NCBI GenBank assembly: GCA_026014515.1 | Contig: JAOZIG010000259.1 | Span: 1 to 9,100 of the forward strand | DNA length: 9,100 bases | Reading direction: 5' to 3' | Source of the DNA: Candidatus Bathyarchaeota archaeon | GTDB lineage: Archaea > Thermoproteota > Bathyarchaeia > TCS64 | Shown: positions 1 through 6,120 of the stretch, one piece after another | Position numbering within the stretch: position 1 is the stretch's first letter | How the letters are laid out: each line of letters begins with the position of its first letter | Program-made: the position numbers and the translations under genes | Notes under the pieces: model-generated | Databases searched by the model: none | What the model saw: the letters and a program-made list of their open reading frames with translations, nothing else | Told to the model about the DNA's origin: nothing

Positions 1-230
1 AGACTAGGATCGCTGTCTTCGTTTGGCTCGATAAATCCAGTCTCTTGAAGGCTGCTTAGGAGCGGATAGATGCTACCGGGGCTTGGTTTCCACTCAGCAT
101 AATATTCTATCTCTTCGGCTATCTCGCTTCCAGACATTGGTTTCTCGTTAAGAAGTATCAATGTGATGGGGCGTAACATGCCTCTTGGGACTCCAATTGG
201 GGGTCTGTGGTGTCTATGAAATTTTCTCAT
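1..230 (-). CDS. PadR-family transcriptional regulator (3' part cut by window edge)
   Basis: This partial gene reads from an ATG at 228-230 and runs off the left edge after 76 codons. The visible protein opens with a basic His/Arg/Pro stretch (MRKFHRHHRPPIGVPRG) and then shows the PadR winged helix: a first helix with LRPITLILLNEKPMSGSEIA, then the hallmark WKPSPGSIYPLLSSLQETG around residues 48-66. PadR proteins are dimeric DNA-binding repressors that respond to small molecules and usually repress their own promoter. The start is supported by GGAG (239-242) eight bases before ATG and a TATA element further upstream. The promoter carries three tandem palindromic units (245-282) that look like its operator. 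A nitroreductase gene ends 79 bases upstream on the same strand, so the regulator may also act on it, but this is inference. The C-terminal dimerisation region lies outside the window, so the effector class cannot be judged. Confidence 0.88.
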   Translation of the reverse strand, partial: MRKFHRHHRPPIGVPRGMLRPITLILLNEKPMSGSEIAEEIEYYAEWKPSPGSIYPLLSSLQETGFIEPNEDSDPS

Positions 231-244
231 GTTTATGACTCCAA

Positions 245-282
245 TATCGAATGTGATATCGATTTCGATATCGAAAGCGATA
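245..282 (-). promoter_or_regulatory. Triple 12-bp palindromic repeat, candidate PadR operator
   Basis: Three overlapping 14-bp units follow each other with a 12-bp period: TATCGAATGTGATA (245-258), TATCGATTTCGATA (257-270) and TATCGAAAGCGATA (269-282). The two right-hand units have TATCG/CGATA arms; the first has TGATA in place of CGATA. The array covers the predicted transcription start of the padR-like gene (about 25 bases downstream of the TATA element at 286-294), where a bound repressor would block RNA polymerase. The pattern is seen directly; the operator role is inferred. Confidence 0.65.
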
Positions 283-285
283 CTA

Positions 286-300
286 GTTTAAAAAGGTTAC
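286..300 (-). promoter_or_regulatory. BRE/TATA promoter of the PadR-like gene
   Basis: On the minus strand, GTAACC (300-295) followed by TTTTTAAAC (294-286) matches the archaeal BRE plus TATA layout. The predicted start, about 25 bases downstream (near 265), lies inside the triple repeat and gives a 5' leader of about 35 bases containing a GGAG ribosome binding site. Confidence 0.6.
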
Positions 301-309
301 CTAACCAAA

Positions 310-885
310 TTAGGACTGATTACCCCAGCGTTCTCTAAAGACAAGCTCAGAAACCTCCAGACGAGGCTCTTTTGTCTTAGAGTCATCAGAGAACCCAATA
401 GGCAAAACGGATTCTACCATGAATCCATCTGGTACATCTATTACGTCAGATACTAGAACTGGGTTCGACGGCGTATAGGTTACAGTGGCTAAGCCAAGTT
501 CTTCGATAGCGAGTGTCATGTACGTAATAGTTACCCATAGACTGGGCTTGTAATTAGGCGCAGATGTATCACCCACCACTACAATCAATATTGGTGCTTC
601 TGTAAGGTTAGGCTTTGATGGGCTCAATCCTTTCTCCTTGTACCATACCTTTCTTTCAGGACTGAGGTTCTCATAGAACTCTTTTTCCCCTGCTTCAGAT
701 GCTTCTCTGATCTTCTTCTTCATCTCATGGCTTCTAACAATGATGAATCGCCATGGCTGTCTATTGCTTCCGCTGGGTGCCTGTCTGGCTGTCTCTAGTA
801 TGTATTCGATGTCCTCGTCTTTGATTGGTGTAGGTTTGAATTTTCTAGCTGTTTTTCGTTTGGTAGCTAGCTCCAGTATATTCAT
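310..885 (-). CDS. Nitroreductase family protein (FMN-dependent NAD(P)H oxidoreductase)
   Basis: The 191-residue protein fits the size of a single-domain nitroreductase, a cytoplasmic FMN enzyme that moves electrons from NAD(P)H to nitro, quinone or related acceptors. Visible family motifs are KTARKFKPTPI near residues 11-21 (phosphate-binding basic region), ETARQAPSGSNRQPWRFIIV near 31-50 (FMN contact and first strand), and the C-terminal VLPIGFSDD followed by a basic segment and RWG at the end. A long helical insert with FYENLSPERKVWYKEKGLS precedes the APILIVVVGD strand. The start ATG lies about 26 bases below an AATTTATC element and has no Shine-Dalgarno, so a leaderless transcript is likely. 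A PadR-like gene follows on the same strand after 79 bases, and such pairs often form a redox-stress or xenobiotic response. The true substrate cannot be read from sequence. Confidence 0.9.
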   Translation of the reverse strand: MNILELATKRKTARKFKPTPIKDEDIEYILETARQAPSGSNRQPWRFIIVRSHEMKKKIREASEAGEKEFYENLSPERKVWYKEKGLSPSKPNLTEAPILIVVVGDTSAPNYKPSLWVTITYMTLAIEELGLATVTYTPSNPVLVSDVIDVPDGFMVESVLPIGFSDDSKTKEPRLEVSELVFRERWGNQS

Positions 886-907
886 GCATATGCGTAGGGA
901 TTCAAGT

Positions 908-915
908 GATAAATT
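908..915 (-). promoter_or_regulatory. TATA element of the nitroreductase gene
   Basis: AATTTATC on the minus strand is centred about 26 bases before the nitroreductase ATG. This is the spacing expected if transcription starts at or next to the start codon. No ribosome binding site lies between, in keeping with a leaderless message. Confidence 0.45.
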
Positions 916-973
916 GTTTAGGCTTCATAGAATCAAGTGCCTTTAGCGGTATTCTAGAGTTTGCCGCTTTCTA

Positions 974-1264
974 TTACCTTTGTTTTCTTCGATACTCCCG
1001 GATGAAGAACGATATCAGACTAGTAAAATATGTGTAGAAACTCATCTTCACGATATACCAGTCATTAAACAGAACACTACTTCCTTCCCAATTCAAATCA
1101 GAGTAACTATGACTGTAAACAAGAGTCAAAACCACTAAACTGAGAACAAGTAAAACCAGTTTTCCGTCAGTTATCCTCTTACACAATCCATCCTGACTCG
1201 AATTAACTGGAATGGACTTAGGTTTAACCTCTCCCGGAGCAAATGGACAAGCATTCTTAATCAT
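974..1264 (-). CDS. Small membrane protein of unknown function
   Basis: I chose the ATG at 1262-1264 (96 residues, MIKNACPFAP at the N-terminus). It overlaps the stop of the upstream helix-turn-helix gene in the string ATGATTAA, a common translational-coupling arrangement. An in-frame ATG at 1294 would add ten residues lying wholly inside the upstream gene. The protein has a polar N-terminal region with two cysteines (C6, C28). It then has a hydrophobic helix at about residues 36-52 (KLVLLVLSLVVLTLVY), a polar loop of about 15 residues, and a second membrane segment at about 69-88 rich in aromatics, ending in the basic tail REYRRKQR. By the positive-inside rule the tail is probably cytoplasmic. 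I recognise no family. Its overlap with a DNA-binding protein suggests the two work together, for example as a membrane partner of a regulator. Confidence 0.6.
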   Translation of the reverse strand: MIKNACPFAPGEVKPKSIPVNSSQDGLCKRITDGKLVLLVLSLVVLTLVYSHSYSDLNWEGSSVLFNDWYIVKMSFYTYFTSLISFFIREYRRKQR

Positions 1265-1718
1265 TGTTGAACCTTCCAAATATCTCAAGGGCAAGCTTGG
1301 TTGGCTGCATCAATTGATCTGTTGCGCTTAGTTGAATTCCCCTTTCTCTTGCTTCTGATTCCAGTAAGCTACGGCAAGACGACAGCAAATGGCATGATTT
1401 ACAGTTTCCTTCATAGAGATACCATATTTTCAGCCCGTTGGCTTTACTGAGACTCACTATTACAGGAATATCGTAGGCTGGACTGTGAGCATTCATAACC
1501 CCATCTACAAGATTAACCATCTTTATCATCAGGTTGTTGGTTTCCGCTGCTTCCATGAATGCCTGCTCGACTTTCTGGTCAATGATTTGATATGCCTTGT
1601 GTACTGCTTGTCTACTGATACCAAGTTCTCGCCCAATATCTGATTGGGATAGATTATGCCGCCTAAGCTCCCAGATTCTTGTCTCTCTGGGCGTAAGATA
1701 CCCTACTCGAAAAGTCAA
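1257..1718 (-). CDS. Helix-turn-helix DNA-binding protein with CxxCx5C cluster
   Basis: From the TTG at 1716-1718 this is a 153-residue protein. Residues 7-45 form a sigma/Tfx-like helix-turn-helix (YLTPRETRIWELRRHNLSQ, then DIGRELGISRQAVHKA). A helical middle and the stretch SKANGLKIWYLYEGNC follow. Cysteines 96, 99 and 105 form CxxCx5C, which could bind zinc or an iron-sulfur cluster or act as a redox switch (inference). The open frame extends to an ATG at 1820, but that part lies inside the neighbouring PLP-enzyme gene. A TATA-like ATTATTTTAAAC (1749-1760) sits about 30 bases before the TTG, and homology-like sequence starts right after it, so I prefer the TTG. No clear Shine-Dalgarno supports it, and the start is uncertain. 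The stop overlaps the start of the small membrane protein gene, so the two are probably co-expressed. Confidence 0.7.
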   Translation of the reverse strand: MTFRVGYLTPRETRIWELRRHNLSQSDIGRELGISRQAVHKAYQIIDQKVEQAFMEAAETNNLMIKMVNLVDGVMNAHSPAYDIPVIVSLSKANGLKIWYLYEGNCKSCHLLSSCRSLLESEARERGIQLSATDQLMQPTKLALEIFGRFNND

Positions 1719-1748
1719 CCCCGCTCTGGTAAACCTTTGTTTGTTGAC

Positions 1749-1760
1749 GTTTAAAATAAT
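1749..1760 (-). promoter_or_regulatory. TATA-like element for the HTH/membrane protein pair
   Basis: ATTATTTTAAAC on the minus strand lies in the 59-base gap after the PLP-enzyme gene. Transcription would start near 1728, about ten bases before the TTG start of the HTH gene. This argues that the HTH gene has its own promoter and that the longer reading from 1820 is not used. Confidence 0.45.
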
Positions 1761-1767
1761 TTGCAAT

Positions 1768-1775
1768 GAAAAAGA
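1768..1775 (-). terminator. T-rich stretch after the PLP-enzyme gene
   Basis: Minus-strand CTCTTTTTC directly follows the TAA stop (1778-1780). Archaeal terminators are often short T-runs just after genes, so this may end the upstream transcript. The call is weak because the run has only five T. Confidence 0.3.
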
Positions 1776-1777
1776 GG

Positions 1778-2908
1778 TTATTGGTATTGTCCACGGGCAG
1801 TTACAGGCCAAACAGCACAAACGTAGCCATCTTTTACGACAACTATCTCGTCATGCTGATTCACAGTAGTACAACAGTGGTTTGGCGTAAACTGTATCTT
1901 CTGACCCCAACGCAACTTGTTACGATTAGGATCACCTTCCTTGAAGTAGATGGTACCATGCTCCTCGCTTAGTCCAACTCTTTCAAAGTCCAGATACTCG
2001 CCATCAGCCTGAACCAATACAACTGGCTCTACACCTGCGTGACCGCCGGACATTACTTTAGCCCCTGCATCGGTTACTACCCTGTTCTGGAAGTTATCGC
2101 TGATTACTTGTGTTAGCACTGTGAGGCTGTTCTTGAAGTAGACATCATTGATTGTCTCCCAACCATAACCGCTACCCTCTTTTCCAGCACCAAAAACAAA
2201 GCTACCTGGCTCTATCTCGGTTATCCCCGGGTAGGTGCCTGTTACCTCAAAGGTTGCTGTACTTCCAGCGGATACTATCTCCACCTCTATTCCAGCTTCC
2301 CTTATGGCTTCAGCAGTATCGACGGTGAGCTTGTCTCGCTCAAGGGCTGTCTCTCTTGGAACTGGGTTCTCATAGCCATAGATTCCCCTGAACCTGAGTC
2401 CCGAAAGCTTGACTATTCTTTTAGCCATCTTGACTGCGTCCTCTCCCGGTGATACACCACAGCGTCCATGTGTTATCTCCATAATCACATCCTGTTTGAC
2501 GCCCCATCGTTCAGCGATCCTACTGATCATTTCTGCTTCCTGAAGATTATCAAGGCTCGTGAGAACTTTGCCTTCTCCCATTGCGACTGTCATGCCTACT
2601 AGTCTTTCTAGTTTTGTGGGGTCTGAGATTTCTTGGCTGATTAGAATATTCTTGTCCCCATACAGGATGCCACTGTTGAGCAGTACCTCTGCCTCGCTAA
2701 GCTTTTGGGTCATTATTCCATATGCCCCCGCCTCGATTAGCTTGTTGCAGATGGCTGCTGCTTTGAATGTCTTGGCGTGGGGTCTTACGTTTACCTTTGC
2801 TTTTCGTGCGAATTTGAACATCTTGTCTAGGTTCCACTGGAACTTCTCTAGATCAAGGATTAATGCAGGTGTAGGTATCTCTTCAACTGGTTTTCCGATA
2901 ATTGACAT
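1778..2908 (-). CDS. PLP-dependent D-threonine aldolase / D-serine dehydratase family enzyme
   Basis: The 376-residue protein matches the DSD1/D-threonine aldolase family (alanine-racemase-like TIM barrel plus C-terminal beta domain), metal-activated PLP enzymes acting on D-amino or beta-hydroxy amino acids. The N-terminus has PTPALILDLEKFQWNLDKM, then VRPHAKTFK, where K46 should form the Schiff base with PLP. QKLSEAEVLLNSGI follows at about 68-81 and a glycine-rich phosphate-binding SAGSTATFEVTG mid-protein. The C-terminal domain has PNHCCTTVN; H344 and C346 form the HxC pair that binds zinc in characterised relatives. The ending VWPVTARGQYQ is also typical. All key residues are present, so it should be active. 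Whether it is an aldolase, a dehydratase or a 3-hydroxyaspartate aldolase cannot be told. It starts 39 bases after the TrmO-like gene on the same strand and has no clear Shine-Dalgarno. Confidence 0.87.
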   Translation of the reverse strand: MSIIGKPVEEIPTPALILDLEKFQWNLDKMFKFARKAKVNVRPHAKTFKAAAICNKLIEAGAYGIMTQKLSEAEVLLNSGILYGDKNILISQEISDPTKLERLVGMTVAMGEGKVLTSLDNLQEAEMISRIAERWGVKQDVIMEITHGRCGVSPGEDAVKMAKRIVKLSGLRFRGIYGYENPVPRETALERDKLTVDTAEAIREAGIEVEIVSAGSTATFEVTGTYPGITEIEPGSFVFGAGKEGSGYGWETINDVYFKNSLTVLTQVISDNFQNRVVTDAGAKVMSGGHAGVEPVVLVQADGEYLDFERVGLSEEHGTIYFKEGDPNRNKLRWGQKIQFTPNHCCTTVNQHDEIVVVKDGYVCAVWPVTARGQYQ

Positions 2909-2947
2909 AATTGATGAGTGATGTATGGGCGCTTAACAGTTTCCAGT

Positions 2948-3394
2948 CTAGAAGTAGCCCTTCATCATTTTCTCCATCCACTCAGGGATGGTGGCGTCCT
3001 TCTTGTCATAGACTGGCACATATGGCTTGATATCGATAACTGGGGTACCATCTATCGCATCCAGTGCACGTACTCTCACGCTGTTCTCTGTTACCTCAAC
3101 AATCTCAACCGCTGTTACTCCTATCCTATTTGGTCTATGTCTGGCGCGCTGAGCAAATATCCCAAGTAGAGGCATGTCTTGGCGTTCCTGTGGGTGACGT
3201 CTCAGATGTTTCTCTGGATTATACTCTGCTTCATGGAGGAATGTTAGTACCATAAGGTGGCTAAAGTCTTCTAAGCCGAGGAGTCCGGGGGCGTACTCTG
3301 ATTCTAAGACGATTTCTGAGATTACTTCTCCCCAGTTCATGTCAACTGCTTCTGTTACTGGTGATTTTACCGTGCCAATTATCTTGCATTCCAT
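2948..3394 (-). CDS. trmO: TrmO/TsaA-family tRNA (t6A37) N6-methyltransferase
   Basis: The 148-residue protein belongs to the TsaA/UPF0066 family. Its characterised bacterial member TrmO uses S-adenosylmethionine to methylate N6-threonylcarbamoyladenosine at position 37 of threonine tRNA, giving m6t6A. Seen here in order: IGTVKSPVTEA at the N-terminus, the core GLEDFSHLMVLTFLHEA near residues 40-56, the RRHPQERQDMPLLGIFAQRA block followed by RHRPNRIGVTAVEI (the cofactor-binding part), and ALDAIDGTPVIDIKPYVP near 109-126. The length fits the minimal archaeal form; E. coli TrmO has an extra C-terminal domain that is absent. The ATG is about 25 bases below TTTTTATCAT and lacks a Shine-Dalgarno, so it is probably leaderless. 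The methyltransferase role is by family; archaeal members are less well tested. Confidence 0.88.
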   Translation of the reverse strand: MECKIIGTVKSPVTEAVDMNWGEVISEIVLESEYAPGLLGLEDFSHLMVLTFLHEAEYNPEKHLRRHPQERQDMPLLGIFAQRARHRPNRIGVTAVEIVEVTENSVRVRALDAIDGTPVIDIKPYVPVYDKKDATIPEWMEKMMKGYF

Positions 3395-3414
3395 GCAATA
3401 GAGAATAAGGTATT

Positions 3415-3424
3415 ATGATAAAAA
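3415..3424 (-). promoter_or_regulatory. TATA element of the TrmO-like gene
   Basis: TTTTTATCAT on the minus strand is centred about 25 bases before the ATG at 3392-3394, giving a predicted leaderless start. It lies in the 39-base gap after nrdD, and its T-run may also serve as part of the nrdD terminator. Confidence 0.5.
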
Positions 3425-3433
3425 TTGGAGGGG

Positions 3434-5680
3434 TTAGACAGTTACCCTGTATCTGTCCATTAGCTCTTGGCGTTTGCCCTCGTTCCATCCGGTTACATCA
3501 GTGTAGTAGCCGGTGATCCTGCTCCAGTGGCGCACGTTTGTGCTTCCACAGGTCGGGCAGCCGTTCAGCATTCCAGCTACAGTGCTCTGGCAGTTGCTAC
3601 ATACTGTAAGGTCCTTGGTGTAGCTGAAGTAGCCTATCTGGCTGTTTCGGCATATACGTTGGGTTAGCTTGTAGAGTGCCTCTGTGTCGCTGCTGCTCTC
3701 TCCTACCCATGCGTGGAAGATGTTTCCACCGCTGAGGATTGGGAAGAACTTGTGCTCAATATCGATCCTCTTGCCCAATGGTATCTTGGCGCCAACATAG
3801 GTGTGTGTACCATTGCTATAGTAGACTGGAGCGTCACGCTTCTTAACGAGGCTCTGAATGGTAGTGGTGTCACCTTTAACCATCTGGCGTGCCATCTGTT
3901 TGTATTCTGGGCTGACAAGGTCTGCGACAGCGAAGGTCTGTGCAGTTGACTCAGCAGGAGTTCTTGCTAGCATTACCTTCCATCCGCTTCTCATCTCCAA
4001 GCCTTTCCTGAACTTCTCCATATCAAGTAGAAGTCTAACCGCTAAGCGTACCGCGTCGTCTGACTCGTGGAGTTGGTTCCCTGTGAAGTATTGAACCATC
4101 TCGTTTACACCGACGACTCCGATTACCTGAACCAGCTCGTTGAAGTCTACTGCTGGTGGGCCTTTTTTACCGGTTCTTGGGTCTCTGGGTGTTTGTGTTG
4201 CGAATGGTACCATGTTGCTTCCGATGGCTTTGTCCATCCAGCGGCGTTTTGCTTGGAATACGCCCATGGCGAGCCTCATGTTCTCCTTGGCTAATGCAAG
4301 GAGTTTGTCATAGTCTCCGTTTGCCTGATATGCTAATCTTGGCATGTTGAGGCTTACTACTTGCCAGCCGCCCATGCTGAAGTGCATTCCGTCTTGGAAC
4401 CAGAGTTTCTCGTTGAAGTGTTCATCTGTTTCCGGTGTGTTGGCGAACTGGTATGCGCAGCACTGATAGCAGCTTATACCGTTACCATAGCCTCTGTAGG
4501 CTGGTAGCATGTTGTCGAAGTATGGTGCTCCGAATTTTGATACTGCTTCGTGTACAAGTAGCCATAGGTCATCGTATTCTGGTTTGAAGAACTCTGGTGA
4601 GACGTAGTTCTCGTTCTTTGGGAAGTTGAATGGCTTACCCCAGTAGTCTCCTTCAAGAGATACCTCGTTGATAGCCCTGAAGAACATCTGAACCTCGTCC
4701 TCATAGTCACCATAGGTCTCGGGTCCAACCTGTCCATGTTTGACGACTGGTACATTCTTCCAGATGTCTGGTACACCCATTGGGAGCTGGATATTACTGA
4801 AGACTAGTTGTCCTCCACGTGTAACATATGTCTGGGTTAGCTCATAGAACATCATCTGGGCTAGCTGCTTTACCTGCTTGTAGTTCATACCACGTAGGAA
4901 CGGAGCAAGGAACAGGGTATAGTACATGAATCCCTGTCCACCGCTAAAGTTAGTTTGACCCGCGGCAAGTACCTTGACGCTGTGGAGTACGGCTACTTCA
5001 GGCTGTTTCGCTGGTCCAGCTACGCTGCTTCTGAATCCCTGACCATCGGGAACCAAGCCATAATAAAGGAAGTATCTGAGGTCCCAGTCTTGACAGAATG
5101 GGCGAGTACCAAAATACTCCAGTGTGTGAATGTGAATATCGCCCTTAGTATGCGCTGTAGCCAGCTTGGGGTCCATCAACAGAAGATACTGCTCTTTGCT
5201 CAATCTGTCTGCTTTCTTCTTGTGAACCGTCTCAGGGTTAGGCTGAAGGTTAGCATTCTCCTTGCTCTCAAAGCCACCGCCTGTATCAATCTGGTAAGCA
5301 TCATAGATTGGTGCACCTACCCTTGTGAGCAAGTTTCTATAGATTCCGAACTCTGGGACCTCGTGGCTCCATTCAAGAAGCAGGTTGTTTGTAACCTCTC
5401 TAATCATGGCACCAGAAACGAATCTAGGCTTCGTTAATCTGAATCTTCTTTCTACCTCGTCAGCGATCTTCTCCGCAGTTAACTCGCTAATAGCAGGGAT
5501 ATCAAACATCTTCTCCGCTAGCTGTGTCTCCTTCCCTAGCATGTCAACGATGCGTGACTTATCCCATGGTATTAGATACCCATCCGTGGTGTGAACCATG
5601 GGCATCCCCATGAAAAGACTGTCTGTAAAAAACTCGTCTATCCTTCTCTGAAACTGCGGCAAGTCCCTATGCTTCGCCAA
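3434..5680 (-). CDS. nrdD: Anaerobic (class III) ribonucleoside-triphosphate reductase, glycyl-radical enzyme
   Basis: The 748-residue protein makes deoxyribonucleotides from ribonucleoside triphosphates without oxygen. The first ~100 residues look like an ATP-cone (TDGYLIPWDKSRIVDMLGKE, later FVSGAMIREVTNNLLLEW), the allosteric dATP/ATP site. The barrel carries KGDIHIHTLEYF near 180-190 and GISCYQCCAYQF, with C404, C407 and C408, where the thiyl-radical cysteine and a possible reductant pair sit. The C-terminus has a four-cysteine zinc site (C694, C697, C708, C711) and the glycyl-radical loop RITGYYTDVTGWNEGK, with G724 the expected radical site. The start is TTG, set by GGAGATG (5694-5688) seven bases upstream, and overlaps the redoxin gene by 14 bases. 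All catalytic parts appear intact. No activating radical-SAM gene (nrdG) is nearby; it must be encoded elsewhere. Confidence 0.97.
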   Translation of the reverse strand: MAKHRDLPQFQRRIDEFFTDSLFMGMPMVHTTDGYLIPWDKSRIVDMLGKETQLAEKMFDIPAISELTAEKIADEVERRFRLTKPRFVSGAMIREVTNNLLLEWSHEVPEFGIYRNLLTRVGAPIYDAYQIDTGGGFESKENANLQPNPETVHKKKADRLSKEQYLLLMDPKLATAHTKGDIHIHTLEYFGTRPFCQDWDLRYFLYYGLVPDGQGFRSSVAGPAKQPEVAVLHSVKVLAAGQTNFSGGQGFMYYTLFLAPFLRGMNYKQVKQLAQMMFYELTQTYVTRGGQLVFSNIQLPMGVPDIWKNVPVVKHGQVGPETYGDYEDEVQMFFRAINEVSLEGDYWGKPFNFPKNENYVSPEFFKPEYDDLWLLVHEAVSKFGAPYFDNMLPAYRGYGNGISCYQCCAYQFANTPETDEHFNEKLWFQDGMHFSMGGWQVVSLNMPRLAYQANGDYDKLLALAKENMRLAMGVFQAKRRWMDKAIGSNMVPFATQTPRDPRTGKKGPPAVDFNELVQVIGVVGVNEMVQYFTGNQLHESDDAVRLAVRLLLDMEKFRKGLEMRSGWKVMLARTPAESTAQTFAVADLVSPEYKQMARQMVKGDTTTIQSLVKKRDAPVYYSNGTHTYVGAKIPLGKRIDIEHKFFPILSGGNIFHAWVGESSSDTEALYKLTQRICRNSQIGYFSYTKDLTVCSNCQSTVAGMLNGCPTCGSTNVRHWSRITGYYTDVTGWNEGKRQELMDRYRVTV

Positions 5681-5930
5681 GCTTTAACATCTCCAACACT
5701 CTTCCCTCAATCAATGTAGTACCCTCGAACAGCTCCTCAGAGGGCTTCACCGTCTCCTTATCCCCAAGAGTTAGGATCGGTGGATTTCCAAACATATTCA
5801 TCATTACAAAATCCGTCTGGTTTTCCGTATCAAACCAATCTGCCTCAAACACGATATTCTGCGACTTCAAAAACTCCTTTAGCTTGTCGCATTTCGGGCA
5901 ATCGGGCAGTGAATATACTGTGATCTTCAT
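5667..5930 (-). CDS. Glutaredoxin/NrdH-like redoxin, likely NrdD electron donor
   Basis: This is an 87-residue thioredoxin-fold protein with the redox motif DCPKC (C11, C14) after the first strand KITVYSLP. A cis-proline GNPPILTLGD at about 48-57 and a helical C-terminus follow. It lacks membrane or signal sequence and is cytoplasmic. The ATG at 5928-5930 is preferred over a GTG three codons earlier because GAGGGTG (5943-5937) stands six bases before it as ribosome binding site and would overlap the GTG. The stop lies inside the start of nrdD (14-base overlap), so the two are translationally coupled. Some class III reductases take electrons from a glutaredoxin- or NrdH-like protein instead of formate, and the tight pairing with a CxxCC-containing NrdD supports that role here. 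The donor role is inferred from context. Confidence 0.88.
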   Translation of the reverse strand: MKITVYSLPDCPKCDKLKEFLKSQNIVFEADWFDTENQTDFVMMNMFGNPPILTLGDKETVKPSEELFEGTTLIEGRVLEMLKLGEA

Positions 5931-5944
5931 TTTATGCACCCTCT

Positions 5945-5970
5945 AGCGTGCTAAATCCATAATGCACACT
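5945..5970. promoter_or_regulatory. Inverted repeat at the predicted nrd transcription start
   Basis: AGCGTGC (5945-5951) and GCACACT (5964-5970) are inverted copies with one mismatch in seven, separated by 12 bases. The centre falls at the predicted start site of the redoxin-nrdD transcript, a typical repressor position. It does not match the bacterial NrdR box that I know. The repeat is observed; its role is inferred. Confidence 0.4.
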
Positions 5971-5980
5971 AATCCTAGGT

Positions 5981-5990
5981 GATAAAATAC
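5981..5990 (-). promoter_or_regulatory. TATA element of the redoxin-nrdD operon
   Basis: Minus-strand GTATTTTATC is an archaeal TATA-like box. Transcription would start near 5960 and leave a leader of about 30 bases with the GAGGGTG ribosome binding site of the redoxin gene. No other good promoter is seen before nrdD, so both genes should be transcribed together. Confidence 0.5.
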
Positions 5991-6057
5991 GTGGTTTGTT
6001 CTATTTAGCGATGACTATCCATTTCATAATACCCATAAGATAGGGTGGGGAGAATAA

Positions 6058-6091
6058 TCACGATAAAGTGAATAAACATGTGATTGTCACA
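6058..6091. promoter_or_regulatory. Two adjacent palindromes built on GTGA/TCAC half-sites
   Basis: TCAC-6-GTGA (6058-6071) is followed by TGTGA-TTG-TCACA (6079-6091), a perfect 5-3-5 palindrome. Both lie between the divergent nrd and CARF-regulator promoters, upstream of each TATA element. They look like binding sites for a dimeric regulator. No known consensus can be assigned. Confidence 0.4.
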
Positions 6092-6120
6092 AAATGTATG
6101 AATCATTATCATAATAGGGA

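Noticed and set aside
295..314. Short inverted repeats GGTTA-CC-TAACC and CCTAA-N5-TTAGG at the nitroreductase stop
   Set aside because: The arms are only five bases, overlap each other and the BRE of the padR promoter, and have no T-run. There is too little to call a terminator or operator.
1719..1820. N-terminal extension of the HTH gene from the ATG at 1820
   Set aside because: It would overlap the end of the PLP-enzyme gene by 43 bases and runs across a TATA-like element. Its cysteine-rich residues (MCCLACNCPW) do not belong to the HTH fold. The TTG at 1718 fits better, though this is not certain.
4474..4776. Minus-strand 100-codon frame within nrdD in another phase
   Set aside because: Its product is low-complexity, rich in Thr, Ser and Gln, and the sequence is fully explained by the conserved NrdD frame.
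4955..5437. Plus-strand open frame of 160 codons inside nrdD
   Set aside because: It lies opposite the well-supported NrdD sequence, shows no family motif, and has a cysteine- and serine-rich shadow composition. It is an antisense by-product of the coding frame.
5931..5939. GTG start three codons upstream for the redoxin gene
   Set aside because: The GTG is part of the GAGGGTG ribosome binding site of the ATG at 5930, which also begins the first beta-strand at the expected distance from CPKC.
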